NCBI GenBank assembly: GCA_947311845.1
Contig: CAMZMU010000055.1
Location: 25,383,369 to 25,447,368 of the forward strand
DNA from: Poa pratensis
Taxonomy: Eukaryota > Streptophyta > Magnoliopsida > Poales > Poaceae
Reading direction: 5' to 3'
Length of the DNA: 64,000 nucleotides
Positions 11,123-22,424 of the stretch are shown here, in pieces. Below the pieces are notes generated by a model that was given only the letters and a program-made list of their open reading frames with translations, was not told the origin of the DNA and searched no databases. Positions within the stretch are counted from its first letter, which is position 1. Every line of letters begins with the position of its first letter. The translations under genes and the position numbers were made by a program.

Positions 11123-13213
11123 ATGAGTACTCCTGAGAACACTAAGTTGTGCGATTTCACTAGCACAAACAACAATGATTTCATATGCACACCTATTGCT
11201 CCGCCTGCTTCTAAAGCAGAATTTTATGAAATTAAACCTGCACTATTAAATCTTGTTATGAAAGAGGAATTTTCTGGAGTTAGTACTGATGATGCTGCTG
11301 CTCACCTTAATAACTTTGTTGAACTTTGTGAAATGCAAAAGCATAAGGAAGTAGACGGTGATATTATTAAATTGAAACTTTTTTCCTTTCTCCTTGAGAG
11401 GACGTGCTAAAGAATGGTTGCCATCTTTGCCTAGAAATAGTATGATTCATGGACTAAATGTAAAGATGCTTTCATTGGAAAATACTATCCTCCTGCTAAG
11501 ATTATATCTTTGTGAAGTAGCATAATGAATTTTAAACAATTTGATAATGAACATGTTGCTCAAGCATGGGAGAGAATGAAATCATTGGTTAAGATTGTCC
11601 CACTCATGGACTGACTACTTGGATCATCATCCAAACCTTCTATGCAGGATTAAATTTTTCTTCAAGGAATTTGTTGGATTCGGCATCTGGAGGTACCTTC
11701 ATGTCCATCACTTTGGGTGCTGCAACAAAGCTTCTAGATGATATGATGATAGATTATTCTGAGTGGCACACCGCGAGAGCTCCAACAGGTAAAAAGGTAA
11801 ATTCTGTTGAAGAAACCTCTTCCTTGAGTGCTAAAATTGATACTATTATGTGTATACTTGCAAATGGTCAAGTGCATGTTGATCCAAATAATGTTCCTTT
11901 AGCCTCTTTGGTTGCTCAAGAAGAGCATGTTGATGTGAACTTCGTTAGAAATAATAACTTCAACAACAATGTTTATAGGAATAATTTTGGTAATAGTAAT
12001 TATAAGCCCTATCCTTCTAATGGTGGCAATGGTTATGGTAATTCCTATGGTAGTTCCTACAACAATAATAAAAGTGTACCCTCTGATCTTGAAGTTATGC
12101 TTAAGGATTTTATTAGTACACAAACTGCTTTCAATAAAACTGTTGAGGAAAAACTAGGGAAAATTGATGTTCTTGCCTCTAAGGTTGATAGCTGCTCTTG
12201 ATGTTGAATTTTTGAAAATAAAGAACATGCCTCATGATGTTAAAGAGAGCAAAACTCTCAACGCTATACAAATTAAAATTGATAATAATGTGAAGATGCT
12301 AGCCGAATTGCATGCTAGGTGGGAAAGAGAGGATGAAATTGCTAGAAAGAATAGTATTGCTAGAGTTTGTACTATTTCTACTACTGAAAATGCTTTAACC
12401 TCAAGTGAGAGCAAACCTCCTACTAGTAATGGTAAGATAATTGGTTTGGGCAATGTTTCTACTTCTATTGCAAAACATTTTAAATTGCCTGATAACTCAG
12501 AAACTGTTCTTGATAAAAATGCTGAATTTTTTAGTAATGAGGAAGATAATAGCTCCATTACCTTTGATGATAATGATTTTGATTTTGATGGTTGTAATCT
12601 TTCTGAAGTAATTATGTTCTTGCAAAAGCTAGCTAGGAGTCCTAAAGCAAGTGAAATAAACATGGCTTTTACTAAACATATTACTAATGCTCTCATACAA
12701 GTTAGGAAAGAAAAATTGAAACGTGAAGTATCCATCCCTAGGAAGTTAGAAGATGGTTGGGAGCCTATCATTAAAGTGAAGTGGAATAACTTTGATTGCA
12801 ATGCTTTGTGTGACCTTGGTGCTAGTGTTTCTGTTATGCCTAAAAGACTTTATGATATGCTTGATTTAGCACATTTGGAAAATTGTTATTTGGATGTTCA
12901 CCTCGCTGATGCTACGATAAAGAAACCTTTGGGTAGAATTGATGATGTTCTTATCATGGTTAATAACAACTTTGTCCCTGTTGATTTTGTTGTTTTGGAT
13001 ATTGAATGCAATCCATCTTGTCCTATTGTGCTTGGAAGACCTTTTCTTAGAACTATTGGTGCTATTATTGATATGAGAGAGGGGAATATTAAATATCAAT
13101 TCCCGCTCAAGAAAGGTATGGAACACTTCCCTAGGAAGAAGATAAAACCACCTTTTGATTCTATTGTTCGAACAAATTATAATGTTGATGCTTCTACACT
13201 TGGTAATACTTGA
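11123..13213 (+). pseudogene. Degraded gag-protease of the middle Athila-like element
   Basis: The same protein as the intact copy at 6250-8343, starting with the same MSTPENTK at 11123 and ending DASTLGNT at 13213. The frame breaks near 11385 (one-base shift in the T/C-rich part before GRAKEW), has stop codons in the gag region up to about 11670, and shifts again near 12190 after KIDVLASKVD. The protease segment (12164-13213) is open, with LCDLGASVSVMP near 12810 and VLGRPFLRTIGA near 13028. It is inactive as a polyprotein, and its decay fits the greater LTR divergence of this element. Confidence 0.88.
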
Positions 13214-15763
13214 TGCATGCTTTGTGCCTAGCTAAAAGGCGTTAAAAAAAAGCGCTTATGGGAGGCAACCCATTAATTTCTGCAATTTTTCTTTTTATTG
13301 AGTCAAGGAACTTGTTTACTTCGGTATCAACTCCTTTGTATCTTTACTTTTTCGTATTGTTGTGCCAAGAAGAGTCTCTAATGATAAGATGATGCTAGAT
13401 TTTGAATGCTGCGCAGAAACAGATTTTTGCTGTTCACTGTACGAAAATTATAAATTCATAGAAATGTGATTTTAATCTGCATATTTTTGTGCGTAATCCT
13501 GATGTATTTATGCATCTTTCGTTAGTTCAAAGTTTTTCGATCTGAGCAACGTAAGTGTCTAGAAAAAATTCGTCTTTGCAGACTGTTCTGTTTTAGACAG
13601 ATTATGTCTTTTATTTTGCATTCTCTCTTTTACTAGTGTTGGGTGGAATTCTTTTTTGGATGGAAGAGCTTCACATAACATCAGTGGCAGTAGTTAATGT
13701 TTAAAGTAACGGTCATATTGCGTCCTTACAGAACATGTGAGTTTTTGATTGATGCACTAACCCTCTAATGAGATTTACTTTGATTTTAGTGTGGCGGAAG
13801 TTTTCAAGGGTCAAGAGAGAAGAGTGATATAATAGGATCAAGAAGAGTAAAGAGCTTAAGTTTGGGGAGGCTCCCATGGATCTCCCCAGCATATCTCAAG
13901 AAGACTCAAGCGTCTAAGCTTGGGGATGCCCAAGGCATCCCCTTCTTCATCGTCAAAATTATCAGGTCATCTCTAGTGAAACTATATTTTAATTCTTTCA
14001 CATCATATGTGCTGTTCTTGGAGCGTATGTGTGCTTTTATTTTCAGTATGTTATTTTTATTTTTGATATCAACTTGATTGGATCCTATCATTCTTGATTG
14101 GGAGAGAGACACACTGCGCTTTTTCATTAGAATACTCCTATTCTTCACTTATACTTGTTGAGTATTCATATCTAGCGATGTTCAGCTTTTAGCTCTTGTT
14201 TTCATGTATCTCTTGTCAGAGCTATTAGTTCTTTTAAAGAAAGTACTCTCTTACTTCACTTATACTTTTTTGGAGAGTTATTGAAATAAATTGATTGGTG
14301 TTTGGTTGGAACAAAAAATGTTGCATGTGGTAAATGGTATAATGGAAAAGACTTACATACTCTTGTAGATCACTAACTTGGATAATTTGATACTTGTCAA
14401 TTGTTTTGAGTTAACAAGTAGGTCATGATTAAACTTTTGCATCATGTAAGTTAAGCCCATTAGTGAAGAACTACCGTAAAGCTTGTTGAAATTTGGTTTG
14501 CATGAGTGGTATCTCTAAGGTCTAGATATTTTCTAGTAAAAGAGTTTGGTTAACAAGGAAGACAGTGTGGAGTCTTATAATTTTTGCAATATGTTGGTCA
14601 TATAAAACTTGGTGTACCGGTTGATAGTCTTGTTTGCTTAAATAACCTTGCTAGCCTAAACTCTGTACTGAGAGGGAATGCTTCTCGTGCATCCAAATCC
14701 TTGAGCCAAAATCCATGCCATCTGTGTCCACCATAACTACCTATATGTGGTATTTCCTTGCCACTCCAAGTAAATTTTTCATGTGCTACCTTTAAACTAT
14801 TCAAAAAAATTACTACTCCTTTTTGTGTCAATGTTAACCAAGCTCATGAGGACGTGGTGGATGTCTTTATGTCACTTGTTAAGCAGACTTTACCTTCAGA
14901 CTAGCGGCATATACATCCGCTTATCTATTAATTTTGCAAAAAAGGCTGGCAACGGGGTGCCCAGTCCCAATTAATTACAACTTTAACCGCTTAATCTCTT
15001 CACATTTTGTCAACTGAATACTCAGTGAAACATCTGCATGTGTAAACCAAAGAGAAAAAGAGGGATGATCTGCCTTGCTGGTAAAATAACGTCCTTCATG
15101 GGAGCCGCTCTTAAAAGTCTGTTTGGCCGGGGTCATATTGTACTTTCCACTACTGATTCGTTGACCAATTAACATACACCTCTCAAAACTTAATTTTTAC
15201 TCTCTATATGATTTCAAAAGCTAAAAAGCTCTAGCACATGATTTAATCTCTGCTTCCCTCTGCGAAGGGTCTTTCTTTTACTTTTATGTTGAGTCAGTTT
15301 TCCTACTTCTTTCTATCTTCCACAAGCAAACACTAGTGTCAACTTTGGTACAACAATTGTTATATGCTACATATTGGATTTATTATATTGCTCTGGGTTG
15401 ACAATATCCATGAGATAAATATGTTAAAAGTTGAAGCAAACACTGAAACTTAAATCTTCCTTTGTGTTGGTTAAATACCTTTTGCTAGAATCTATTGCTT
15501 TTTGAGCTAACTCTTATGTAGACCTGTGGATGCAATGTCTCCAAAGTATTATTCATGAAAAGTTTTGCTTGTATGATTCAGTTGTTTACTCATTATCTAT
15601 TTGGTAGCAAACTATAGACCATTGACTTGGATCACTTCATTCATTTACATGTGCCTTACAATACTATTTGATCAAGATTATGATGGTAGCAAGTCACTTC
15701 AAAAATTATTTTGTTTTATCGTTTACCTACTCGAGAACGAGTAGGAACTAAGCTTGGGGATGC
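13214..15763 (+). other. Non-coding 3' interior of the middle element
   Basis: No polymerase domain is seen. It contains AAGCTTGGGGATGC followed by CCAAGGCATCCCC near 13917, the same palindrome as the inner copy, and the true polypurine tract directly before the 3' LTR at 15764. Confidence 0.7.
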
Positions 15764-17338
15764 TGATATGTCTCAAACGTATCTATAAATTTTGTGTTCC
15801 ATGTTGATATTATACCAATTGTTACATGTTTTACATACACTTCATATCATTTTTATACATTTTCTGGGACTAACCTATTAACCAGATGCCACAGTGACAG
15901 TTCCTGTTTTCTTCTGTTTTTTATTTCAGAAAAGCTGTTAAGGAAATATTCTCGGAATTGGACGAAAATCAACGGAGGTCCCTATTTCACCGACACGTCC
16001 ACGGAGTCCAAAGGAGAGACGAAGAAGCGCCAGGAGGCGGCCACACCTGGGCTCGGCGCGGCCCCCTGCCTGCCGCGCCGAGGGGTGGTGTGGGCCCCTC
16101 GGGTGGCCTCCGACGCCGCCCTTTCGCCTATTTATTCCTCCCGTCTGGAAAACCGTAAATACCCGAGTCATATTCCACAAAAAGTTCCAGAGGCGCCGCC
16201 GTCGTCAACCCTAGCTCGGGAGGGTTCTGAAGCTCTTCCCGGCACCCTGCCGGAGAGGGGAATCATCACCGGAGGGCTCTACATCACCATGCCTGCCTCC
16301 GGAGTGATGCGTGAGTAGTTCATCCTTGGACTACGGGTCCATAGCAGTAGATAGATGGTTGTCTCTCCACTTTATGCTATCATGTTTAGATCTTGTGAGC
16401 TGCCTAACATGATCAATATCATCTTATTGTAATGCTACATGTTGTGTTTGCTGGGATCCGATGAATATTGAATACTATGATTAAGTTGATTATTAATCTA
16501 TGTTACATGTTATTTATGATCTTGCATGCTCTACGTTACTAGTAGATTCTTTGGACAAATAGATGCTTGTAACTCCAAGAGGAGGTATTTATGCTAGATA
16601 GTGGGTTCATGCCTCCAGTAATCTAGGCGAGTGACAGCAACGTCTAAGATTGTGGATGTGCTGTTGCCACTAGGGATAACATGACAATGCTATGTCTACG
16701 GTCATATGTATTTGTTTACATTACGCACATTACTTAATGCGATTATCCGTTGCTTGCAACTTAATACCAACGGGGGACACGGATGTTAACCTGACGGTGG
16801 ATTATTAGTCATAGATGCGGTTGGATAACGGTCTATATATCTTGTCGTAATGCCCAATTAAATATCATGGTAGTCATCTTGTCATTTATATGCATTGTCA
16901 TGCGCTCACTATTTTATCAATTGTCCAGCTGTAATTTGTTTACCCAACATGTTATTTATCTTTATGGAGAGACACCACTAGTGAACTGTGGACACCGGTC
17001 CATTCTTTTACACTGATAAAACCACCAACTGCAAACAATTGTTCTCTTTTACTTCCTGCAATTAAATACTATTTTCCACACCATATGTTTAATCCTTTGT
17101 TACAGCAAGCCGGGAAGATTGACAACCTTCCTGTTTCATTGGGGCAAACAAGTAGTTTGATTGTGTTGTGTGCAGGTTCCACGTTGGTGATCGAGCAACG
17201 GCGACACCAAAAACCTTCTGAAGTGCTCCTACTCCTCCTGGATCTGACAACCTTGGTTTCTTACTGAGGGAAAACTTGCTGCACTGCTTCATACCTTCCT
17301 CTTGGGGTCTCCCAACGAACGTGTGTTTCACGTCATCA
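15764..17338 (+). repeat. 3' LTR of the middle element
   Basis: 1575 bp, TGATATGTCTC...CACGTCATCA. It is uninterrupted and so gives the full-length LTR. Directly followed by the target duplication CAGCG. Confidence 0.9.
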
Positions 17339-17343
17339 CAGCG

Positions 17344-19124
17344 CTGATGCTTGGACTGTTGAGGAAGCTGATGAGGAGCTCAAGCGAGGTGATAGCCCTT
17401 TGTGCCGATGTCGAGGAAGCCGAGAGCGTAGGGTGGTGTAGTTGTAGTCGAGGTAGCCGTGCGAGTGGCGCCATGGTCGATGTCGAGTTGGGGTTGCCAG
17501 TGTCGAGGGAGCCGTCGTGGAGCCGCGGGCGCTAGGCAGCGCCTAGTTGTCAGGGCGCAAGGGAGCGCTGAGTAGTCAGGGCGCGGTGGTGCGCCAGGTA
17601 GAAGATGATGTGGACGGGGCATCGCGCCAGGTTTGCCAAGCCTAGGGACACATCGTGGACGAAGGCACGCGTCGGTATTGCCAGCACCAGGCATGCGTAG
17701 ACAGAGGTTAGTCGGTGTTGACGAGGCACCGCACTTGGATTGCCAAGCCCGGGGACACGTCGTGGACGAAGGCACACGTCGGTGTTGCCAGCACCGGGCA
17801 AGCGTAGACGGGGACCAGTAGGAAGTTGTACGCCAGGTCGGAGGGGCCAGCATAGTAGGACTCGACGACGGTGGCGGCGCCAAACGGCGTGGGGTAGAAG
17901 GTGCCGATGTCGCTCGCGGTTGTCAGAGTAGATGAAGTGGTCGGGGAAGATGACGGTGACGCTGGCGATGAGCTGGTACTGGATGGAGACGAAGTTGTGG
18001 TTGGCGGCGACGACGGTAGCCCGTAAAGGGCCACGACAGTCGCATGTAGAAGCGCGGCGACGGCGGCGATAGCCTGCAAAAGGCCACGGCGCTCGCGTGT
18101 AGAGGCGCGGCGACGGTGCTCGAAGTAGGAGAAGAAGAGCCCAACATCATGACGAAGACCAAGCACGGACGGTGGCGTTCCCGCGCCTCGGAAGGCGGCG
18201 CGGCGCATACCACGGAGACGTCAACGTGCGGGGACAGCGAAGCGGACCGCGTGCCGCAGCGCTACGGCCCGGACGGTAACGATGTGCGGGCCGGTGCACC
18301 GCGGGGACGGCCTCAGGGCGGCGCAACAACGATGTGCGGCCGGTGTAGCCGCGGGGACGGCCTCAGGGCGGCGGCATGGACCGCGGGCCGCGGCGCTACG
18401 GCCCGAAGGGGCGACGCAGCGGCGACGTGCGGGTTGGTGCAGCCGCGGGGAGAACCACAGGGCGGCGGCGCTGCAGCCCGAAGGGGCGATGCAGCGGCAG
18501 CCCGATGCTCGATCGGTGGTACGCGCGTGCTCGGGGACGTGCGTGGCGTAGACAGGCGCGATCGGTTGATCAGACCGACGCTGTGCTGTACGCGCCATGG
18601 CGGGGACGACGCGTAGATCGGAGTCGAGGGCGACGTTGTCGAAGAAGTCCTGGGCGATGACGACGAAGACGAACCGGCGATGGAGACCGTGCAAGCGAGG
18701 GAAACCGGCTACGACGCGTCGAGGCGTCCCTTGGACGGCGCGTCCAGCCTTGTTGCGTGGTCGGTGAAGACGAGCCGGTCGGTGCGGAGTCGGCGCCGGC
18801 GAGTCGGCCGCGGTAGCCGGCCGGTGCGGAGTCGGCGCCGGCGAGTCGCCCGCGGTAGCCGGCTATCGAGGAGCGGGCCGGTGCAGGTCGATGCTGTTGT
18901 CGGAGTAGAGGCGCGAGGACGATGGGCGGTGGGCGACGCAATTCGATCGATGATCGGCAAACCCAAAAAAAAACGCCGATCGAGTGACCGGTGGAGAAAA
19001 GAAAACCGATCTAAAGATCGGAAAAAAGACGCTAGGGCAGCCGATCAACCGATCGGCGGATGAACCCTAGGTACGGGCGGCGTGGTGCGGAAGCGGCGGC
19101 GGCGGCTAGGTCAGAGATCGTGCC
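17344..19124 (-). other. GC-rich interior of the outermost element, of unknown origin
   Basis: About 1.8 kb at very high GC with several overlapping frames and no retroviral domain. Three sets of tandem duplications are visible: a ~107-bp unit at about 17630-17815 (both copies contain GGACGAAGGCAC), GCGGGGACGGCCTCAGGGCGG-type units at about 18290-18480, and a ~45-bp unit at about 18780-18870 (GGTGCGGAGTCGGCGCCGGC). On the minus strand a frame at about 17708-18208 looks protein-like (FYPTPFGAATVVESYY), but I do not recognise it. It may be captured host sequence or a degenerate interior. Confidence 0.45.
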
Positions 19125-19136
19125 GCTCTGATACCA
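19125..19136 (-). promoter_or_regulatory. Primer binding site, initiator Met tRNA
   Basis: TGGTATCAGAGC on the minus strand, touching the 5' LTR at 19137. This is the standard Copia-type primer complement. Confidence 0.85.
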
Positions 19137-19289
19137 TGTAGAATTATGAGATTGACTGAATATGATGGATGTATTATTGATACTAATGGACGAGTATATA
19201 TAGGAGTACAAATGACCGACTTGAAGTACAAGACAAGAAATAAATCCTATCTCTACCGTATCTTTCCGTATCACAAATATACTCTAACA
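19137..19289 (-). repeat. 5' LTR of the outermost element (153 bp)
   Basis: TG...CA bounded copy of 826-974, followed by target duplication AATAC at 19290-19294. Confidence 0.87.
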
Positions 19290-19294
19290 AATAC

Positions 19295-19891
19295 ATACAT
19301 GCAGGCATACCTTGATTCCTGACTTGTCGTCCACTGAGAAGTGCATATTCTACTCGCAAAAAGTTTAATCCCAGCTAGATCATGGTACGCTGGTTTGATT
19401 AATCGATCCTTGATGGCGACTTCTCCGCCTTTCCATCGATTTTCTTAACGTACTAGCACGATCGCACAGGAGAATAGGGACAAATAAATGGCCAGAATAT
19501 GCTATAGGTTTGAGAGCGAGTGGAGGATAGTTTAATCCAGATCAGCTAGAAGTAAAGACGACAAATAAGACGAAAGAAATGGCCGAATCGGATCCGATAC
19601 ATAAGCAGTAAGCGAGAGATGCACGAGGATACCAAAGATGGAAATGTTCTTGAACTTTAGTATTGATGAATGAGGTCCCTCTGCTTTAACCCTGTTGCAC
19701 ATAATTTTCAGTTTACATACTCTAGTAGTTACAGCCTCGCAAGCATCTTGTTCTTGACGCCGATCATACATCCCTCTTCTTTCATTAATCTTTTTGTTGT
19801 GTATCTCATCTACCTTGTGCACATATAAAAAAGAAAGACTGCGTAGGTAGGCACTGACACCTCAAGTGGTCTGTGTCCTGGATAATTAGAG
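19295..19891. other. Intergenic, nothing recognised
   Basis: No supported gene or repeat boundary is seen between the LTR nest and the next TIR element. Confidence 0.4.
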
Positions 19892-19894
19892 TAA

Positions 19895-21163
19895 GGGTGA
19901 CTTCTTTTAAGTTTCTGCTTATGCATAAGCAAGTTTCTGGATTTTGGTGGGGAGAAACTGTTGTGGGGAGAAGCTCCTAGAAAATCAGGGGGAGACTTCT
20001 TTTGCCTTCTACTGTTTTGACTTATTTGCTAGGATGAGTTGTGAGATGTTCGTTATACCCCCAAATTTGATATGTGCACTTAATAAACTGATATAAACAA
20101 ACGCTTTGTTTAAATAGAAAATGAGATAGATATTAAAGTAAGATAATATGAAAATTTCATAGTGATTTTGGAATTACAATAAAAATAGATTCATTAATCC
20201 AGTACATTTATATTTTCACCATGTTTATACAAAATCTATCAACGTCTAGAATTTGTCGGATTTCTTGTACAAATAGTTAATCTAATTTGTTCAGACTGCA
20301 CTGTACTACTGTCAACAAGGTCGGTTGGATGCAGAGTAATCCCGGCACTGTTAATCTAATTCGTTTACATTAATCAATCAAGCTAATATCAGTGCCATTT
20401 TTTACACACATATACAAGCACCGACTCTTATTCCTGAATCGCCATCACCGCAATGGTAATCCCGCATGCAGCAAGGAGCCAAGAACAATTCGTTCTCTTC
20501 GATGAGCGCGAATTGAAGTAAAGGGGATCGACCAAGAAGAGCAGTTAGCGCAGCGCACCAATCCGTTCTCGTTGCAGTCGCCGCAGCGGATGGCGCGGCC
20601 TTGGTCCTCGTCGAAGGCCTTGCGGCTGCCGACGCAGGCAGGGCAGGGGGCGAATCGGACGCCGCCGCAGGCGTCGCAGACGAAGGCCGGGTCCTGTCCG
20701 GCGGCGCCCTCGAGGAGGCGCCGGAGCTGTCCGGACTCGTGCAGCGACGGGGCAGCACGGGACCCGGTGGAGGCGGACCGGGATCTGCCGGAGGTGGCTC
20801 CGGGGAGTCGGCGACGAAGCTCCCAACCAGCGGCGGGGACGGGAGGGTCTGGAGGTCGGGGCTCGGGTCGGGAGCTCTGCTCCTTTTCTTTCTTTCTTTC
20901 TTTTTCGCTTGGGAACGGTTGACCAGACTGGGGAGAAAGGGATCAGCGGTGGAGTGGCAATCTTCCGTAAATAAGAAGAAGGATATGTCTTTTTTTAGAT
21001 AACGGTTCGGGCCGAGCGGAGAAGCTCAGGAAACTGCTCTTCTCCTTCCACGTACAAAACTGGTTTCTGCGGTGGGAAGAAACTGCCAGAATCTAGATAC
21101 TTTTTTTGCGTTTCTGCTGTCCACAACCTAGAAGCCATCCAGAAACTCCAAAAGAAGTCACCC
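19895..21163. mobile_element. TIR element with TAA target duplications carrying a glutaredoxin-like fragment
   Basis: The ends are inverted repeats: the left starts GGGTGACTTCTTTT and the right ends AAAAGAAGTCACCC. Similarity continues into AGTTTCTG. TAA lies on both sides (19892-19894 and 21164-21166), the target duplication expected for PIF/Harbinger elements. The 1269-bp body has no transposase. It holds a GC-rich fragment of a glutaredoxin-like gene (20445-20757) and a TTTC repeat near 20884-20905, so it resembles a gene-capturing MITE-like element. Confidence 0.7.
20445..20757 (-). pseudogene. C-terminal fragment of a plant glutaredoxin-like protein with four CxxC motifs
   Basis: The minus strand encodes LHESGQLRRLLEGAAG, then CDAC, CPAC, CGDC and CANC within about 60 residues, including RCGDCNENGLVRC. 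This arrangement is known from the C-terminus of plant proteins that have an N-terminal glutaredoxin fold and a DnaJ-like cysteine cluster. The glutaredoxin fold itself is missing: upstream of 20757 the frame loses similarity and has no credible start. The C-terminal extension after CANC runs to a TGA at 20445-20447. It lies inside the TAA-flanked TIR element, so it is more likely a captured piece than a resident gene. Confidence 0.72.
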
Positions 21164-21166
21164 TAA

Positions 21167-21589
21167 GAAACATACGTGGCCATGAGCGCACGCTGATTTG
21201 AAAAGTGGAACCAGTTTTATTTGCTTCAGATTGTACACACCCAAATATTAGCATGCCATTTTTTTTTCCGATGCACGAGTACGCTAGTTCCAAATAGCAC
21301 CAGCTATTTTTCGTGTAAGTATCCATAACCTGACAATTTAAGTGCTGGAAAATCATCTGGTTTGTTCTTTTACTTCTTGCAGCACCTGGTTTTGAGAAAG
21401 TACACCACTATGAGAGAGATACTCCGTTACAATAGGGCGAGGGTGAATAGATAAAAGACGGACACAGTCACGAAATTGAAAACAGCCGAAAATATAGGGC
21501 TGTAGAGCAGAGAGGGAAAATAGGTGCCCATGCGGGCATGCCCAATAGCGTTGCTGCTGTACCTTTCAGCTTTATAATCTCCCCCAAAA
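21167..21589 (+). promoter_or_regulatory. Region upstream of GAMYB
   Basis: No ORF of note. The sequence becomes pyrimidine-rich from about 21590. TTTATAATC at 21570-21578 is a possible TATA-like element a short way before it. The transcription start cannot be fixed from sequence. Confidence 0.35.
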
Positions 21590-22424
21590 TCTCCCCACTC
21601 CCGCAGCCCCTCTTCTTCCTCTCTCTCCCCTCTCCTGAAATTTCTCCGGAGACTGGGTGCCCAAGTGGTGACGGCGTCTCGTCTCGCTAAGGGGGAGAGA
21701 GGCAGAGATCCTCCCCTGTTTCCACTCCCCAACTCGCCTCCACTTCTCTCCAACCCACTGCCAAGCCAGGAGGAGCAAGCGGGTGGAATTTGAGCTGAAT
21801 TCAGTCCCCCAGTCTGAGCTCGATCGGCCCCAGCGGCGAGATTCATCCAGGTAGCTCCGGTTCCCTGCAGAATTCCGGTTTCTTTCGGGCGACGGAAGTG
21901 GTGATCTGAGGTGTGAAGCGTTGGAATTATCTGTCGCCTTTTTTTGTTTCTTCGGCTGTCCCTGGTTTGGTTTGGTTCTGCCCTGTGGGAAATTTCCATT
22001 CCTGGGACACGAGGAGTGGCGCCTACGCCTTTTTGTCTGCTTGTCTAGTGGTTTGATCTGTCAATTATGGGCGAAATATCTCGCTTTATCACCCGTTTTT
22101 ACTTACTTGAATTGTGCCGTGCTACCGCTGCCGGGAGTTCTTGAGCTGAACATGTTCAGTTGAATCTCTAGTCATTAATTAAGTAGTAATAAATGCCTCC
22201 TGCTCTGCTGAATTGGGGAAAGAAGTGGTTTTTGTCGAGTGACATGCATCGCCAGGTCCTTTTTCAGTCGCTGCACAATTAATACCTTCTTACCACTTCG
22301 ATAAGTTTCTCCTGATCGATCGGCTTCTGTTTGATCCCATAATTCTAACAATTCTGCATAATTCGAGTACTATTATCCGAAATTTCAATCTTTTCTTCTT
22401 GGCGTAATTCCAGGGTGCGGAGAG
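21590..22424 (+). other. GAMYB 5' leader with intron
   Basis: The pyrimidine-rich leader is followed by a good splice donor at 21851 (ATCCAG/GTAGCT) and an acceptor ending at 22413 (ATTCCAG/GGTGCG). This places an intron of about 560 bp in the 5' UTR, ending 11 bases before the ATG at 22425. GAMYB genes of cereals are known to carry a 5' UTR intron. Confidence 0.6.

Larger units (their letters stand above)
1115..17338 (+). mobile_element. Athila-like Gypsy LTR retrotransposon, gag-protease only (middle layer)
   Basis: The element is flanked by the 5-bp duplication CAGCG (1110-1114 and 17339-17343). The 5' LTR is 1115-1950 plus 10181-10913, split by a younger element, and the 3' LTR is 15764-17338. 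Both start TGATA and end CATCA. The primer site 10924-10941 (TGGCGCCGTTGCCGGGGA) is complementary to the 3' end of plant Asp tRNA, as in the Athila/Tat lineages. The polypurine tract AAGCTTGGGGATGC ends at 15763. The interior has one degraded gag-protease region and no reverse transcriptase, RNase H or integrase, so it needed partner enzymes. The LTR halves differ by a few percent by eye. Confidence 0.9.
826..19289 (-). mobile_element. Non-autonomous LTR retrotransposon with ~150-bp LTRs (outermost layer)
   Basis: The direct repeats at 826-974 and 19137-19289 begin TG and end CA, and are flanked by the 5-bp duplication AATAC (821-825 and 19290-19294). On the minus strand the right LTR abuts TGGTATCAGAGC (19125-19136), complementary to the 3' end of initiator Met tRNA, the primer site typical of Copia elements. 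A purine tract (GCGGGGGGA, minus strand, 975-983) abuts the left LTR. The element's own interior is only 975-1114 plus 17344-19136, about 1.9 kb, very GC-rich, with no gag, RT or integrase. It is therefore a non-autonomous element of TRIM/LARD style. By eye the LTRs differ at roughly 8% of sites, making it the oldest of the three nested insertions. Confidence 0.88.

Noticed and set aside
18116..18694. Possible CRISPR-like or satellite array from repeated GCGGGGACGG units
   Set aside because: Units vary in length and spacing and sit inside a plant retrotransposon; this is ordinary tandem duplication.
17380..19063. Many frames of 60-170 residues in the outer element's interior
   Set aside because: All six frames are open because of GC content; none has a recognisable domain, so they are described only as interior sequence.
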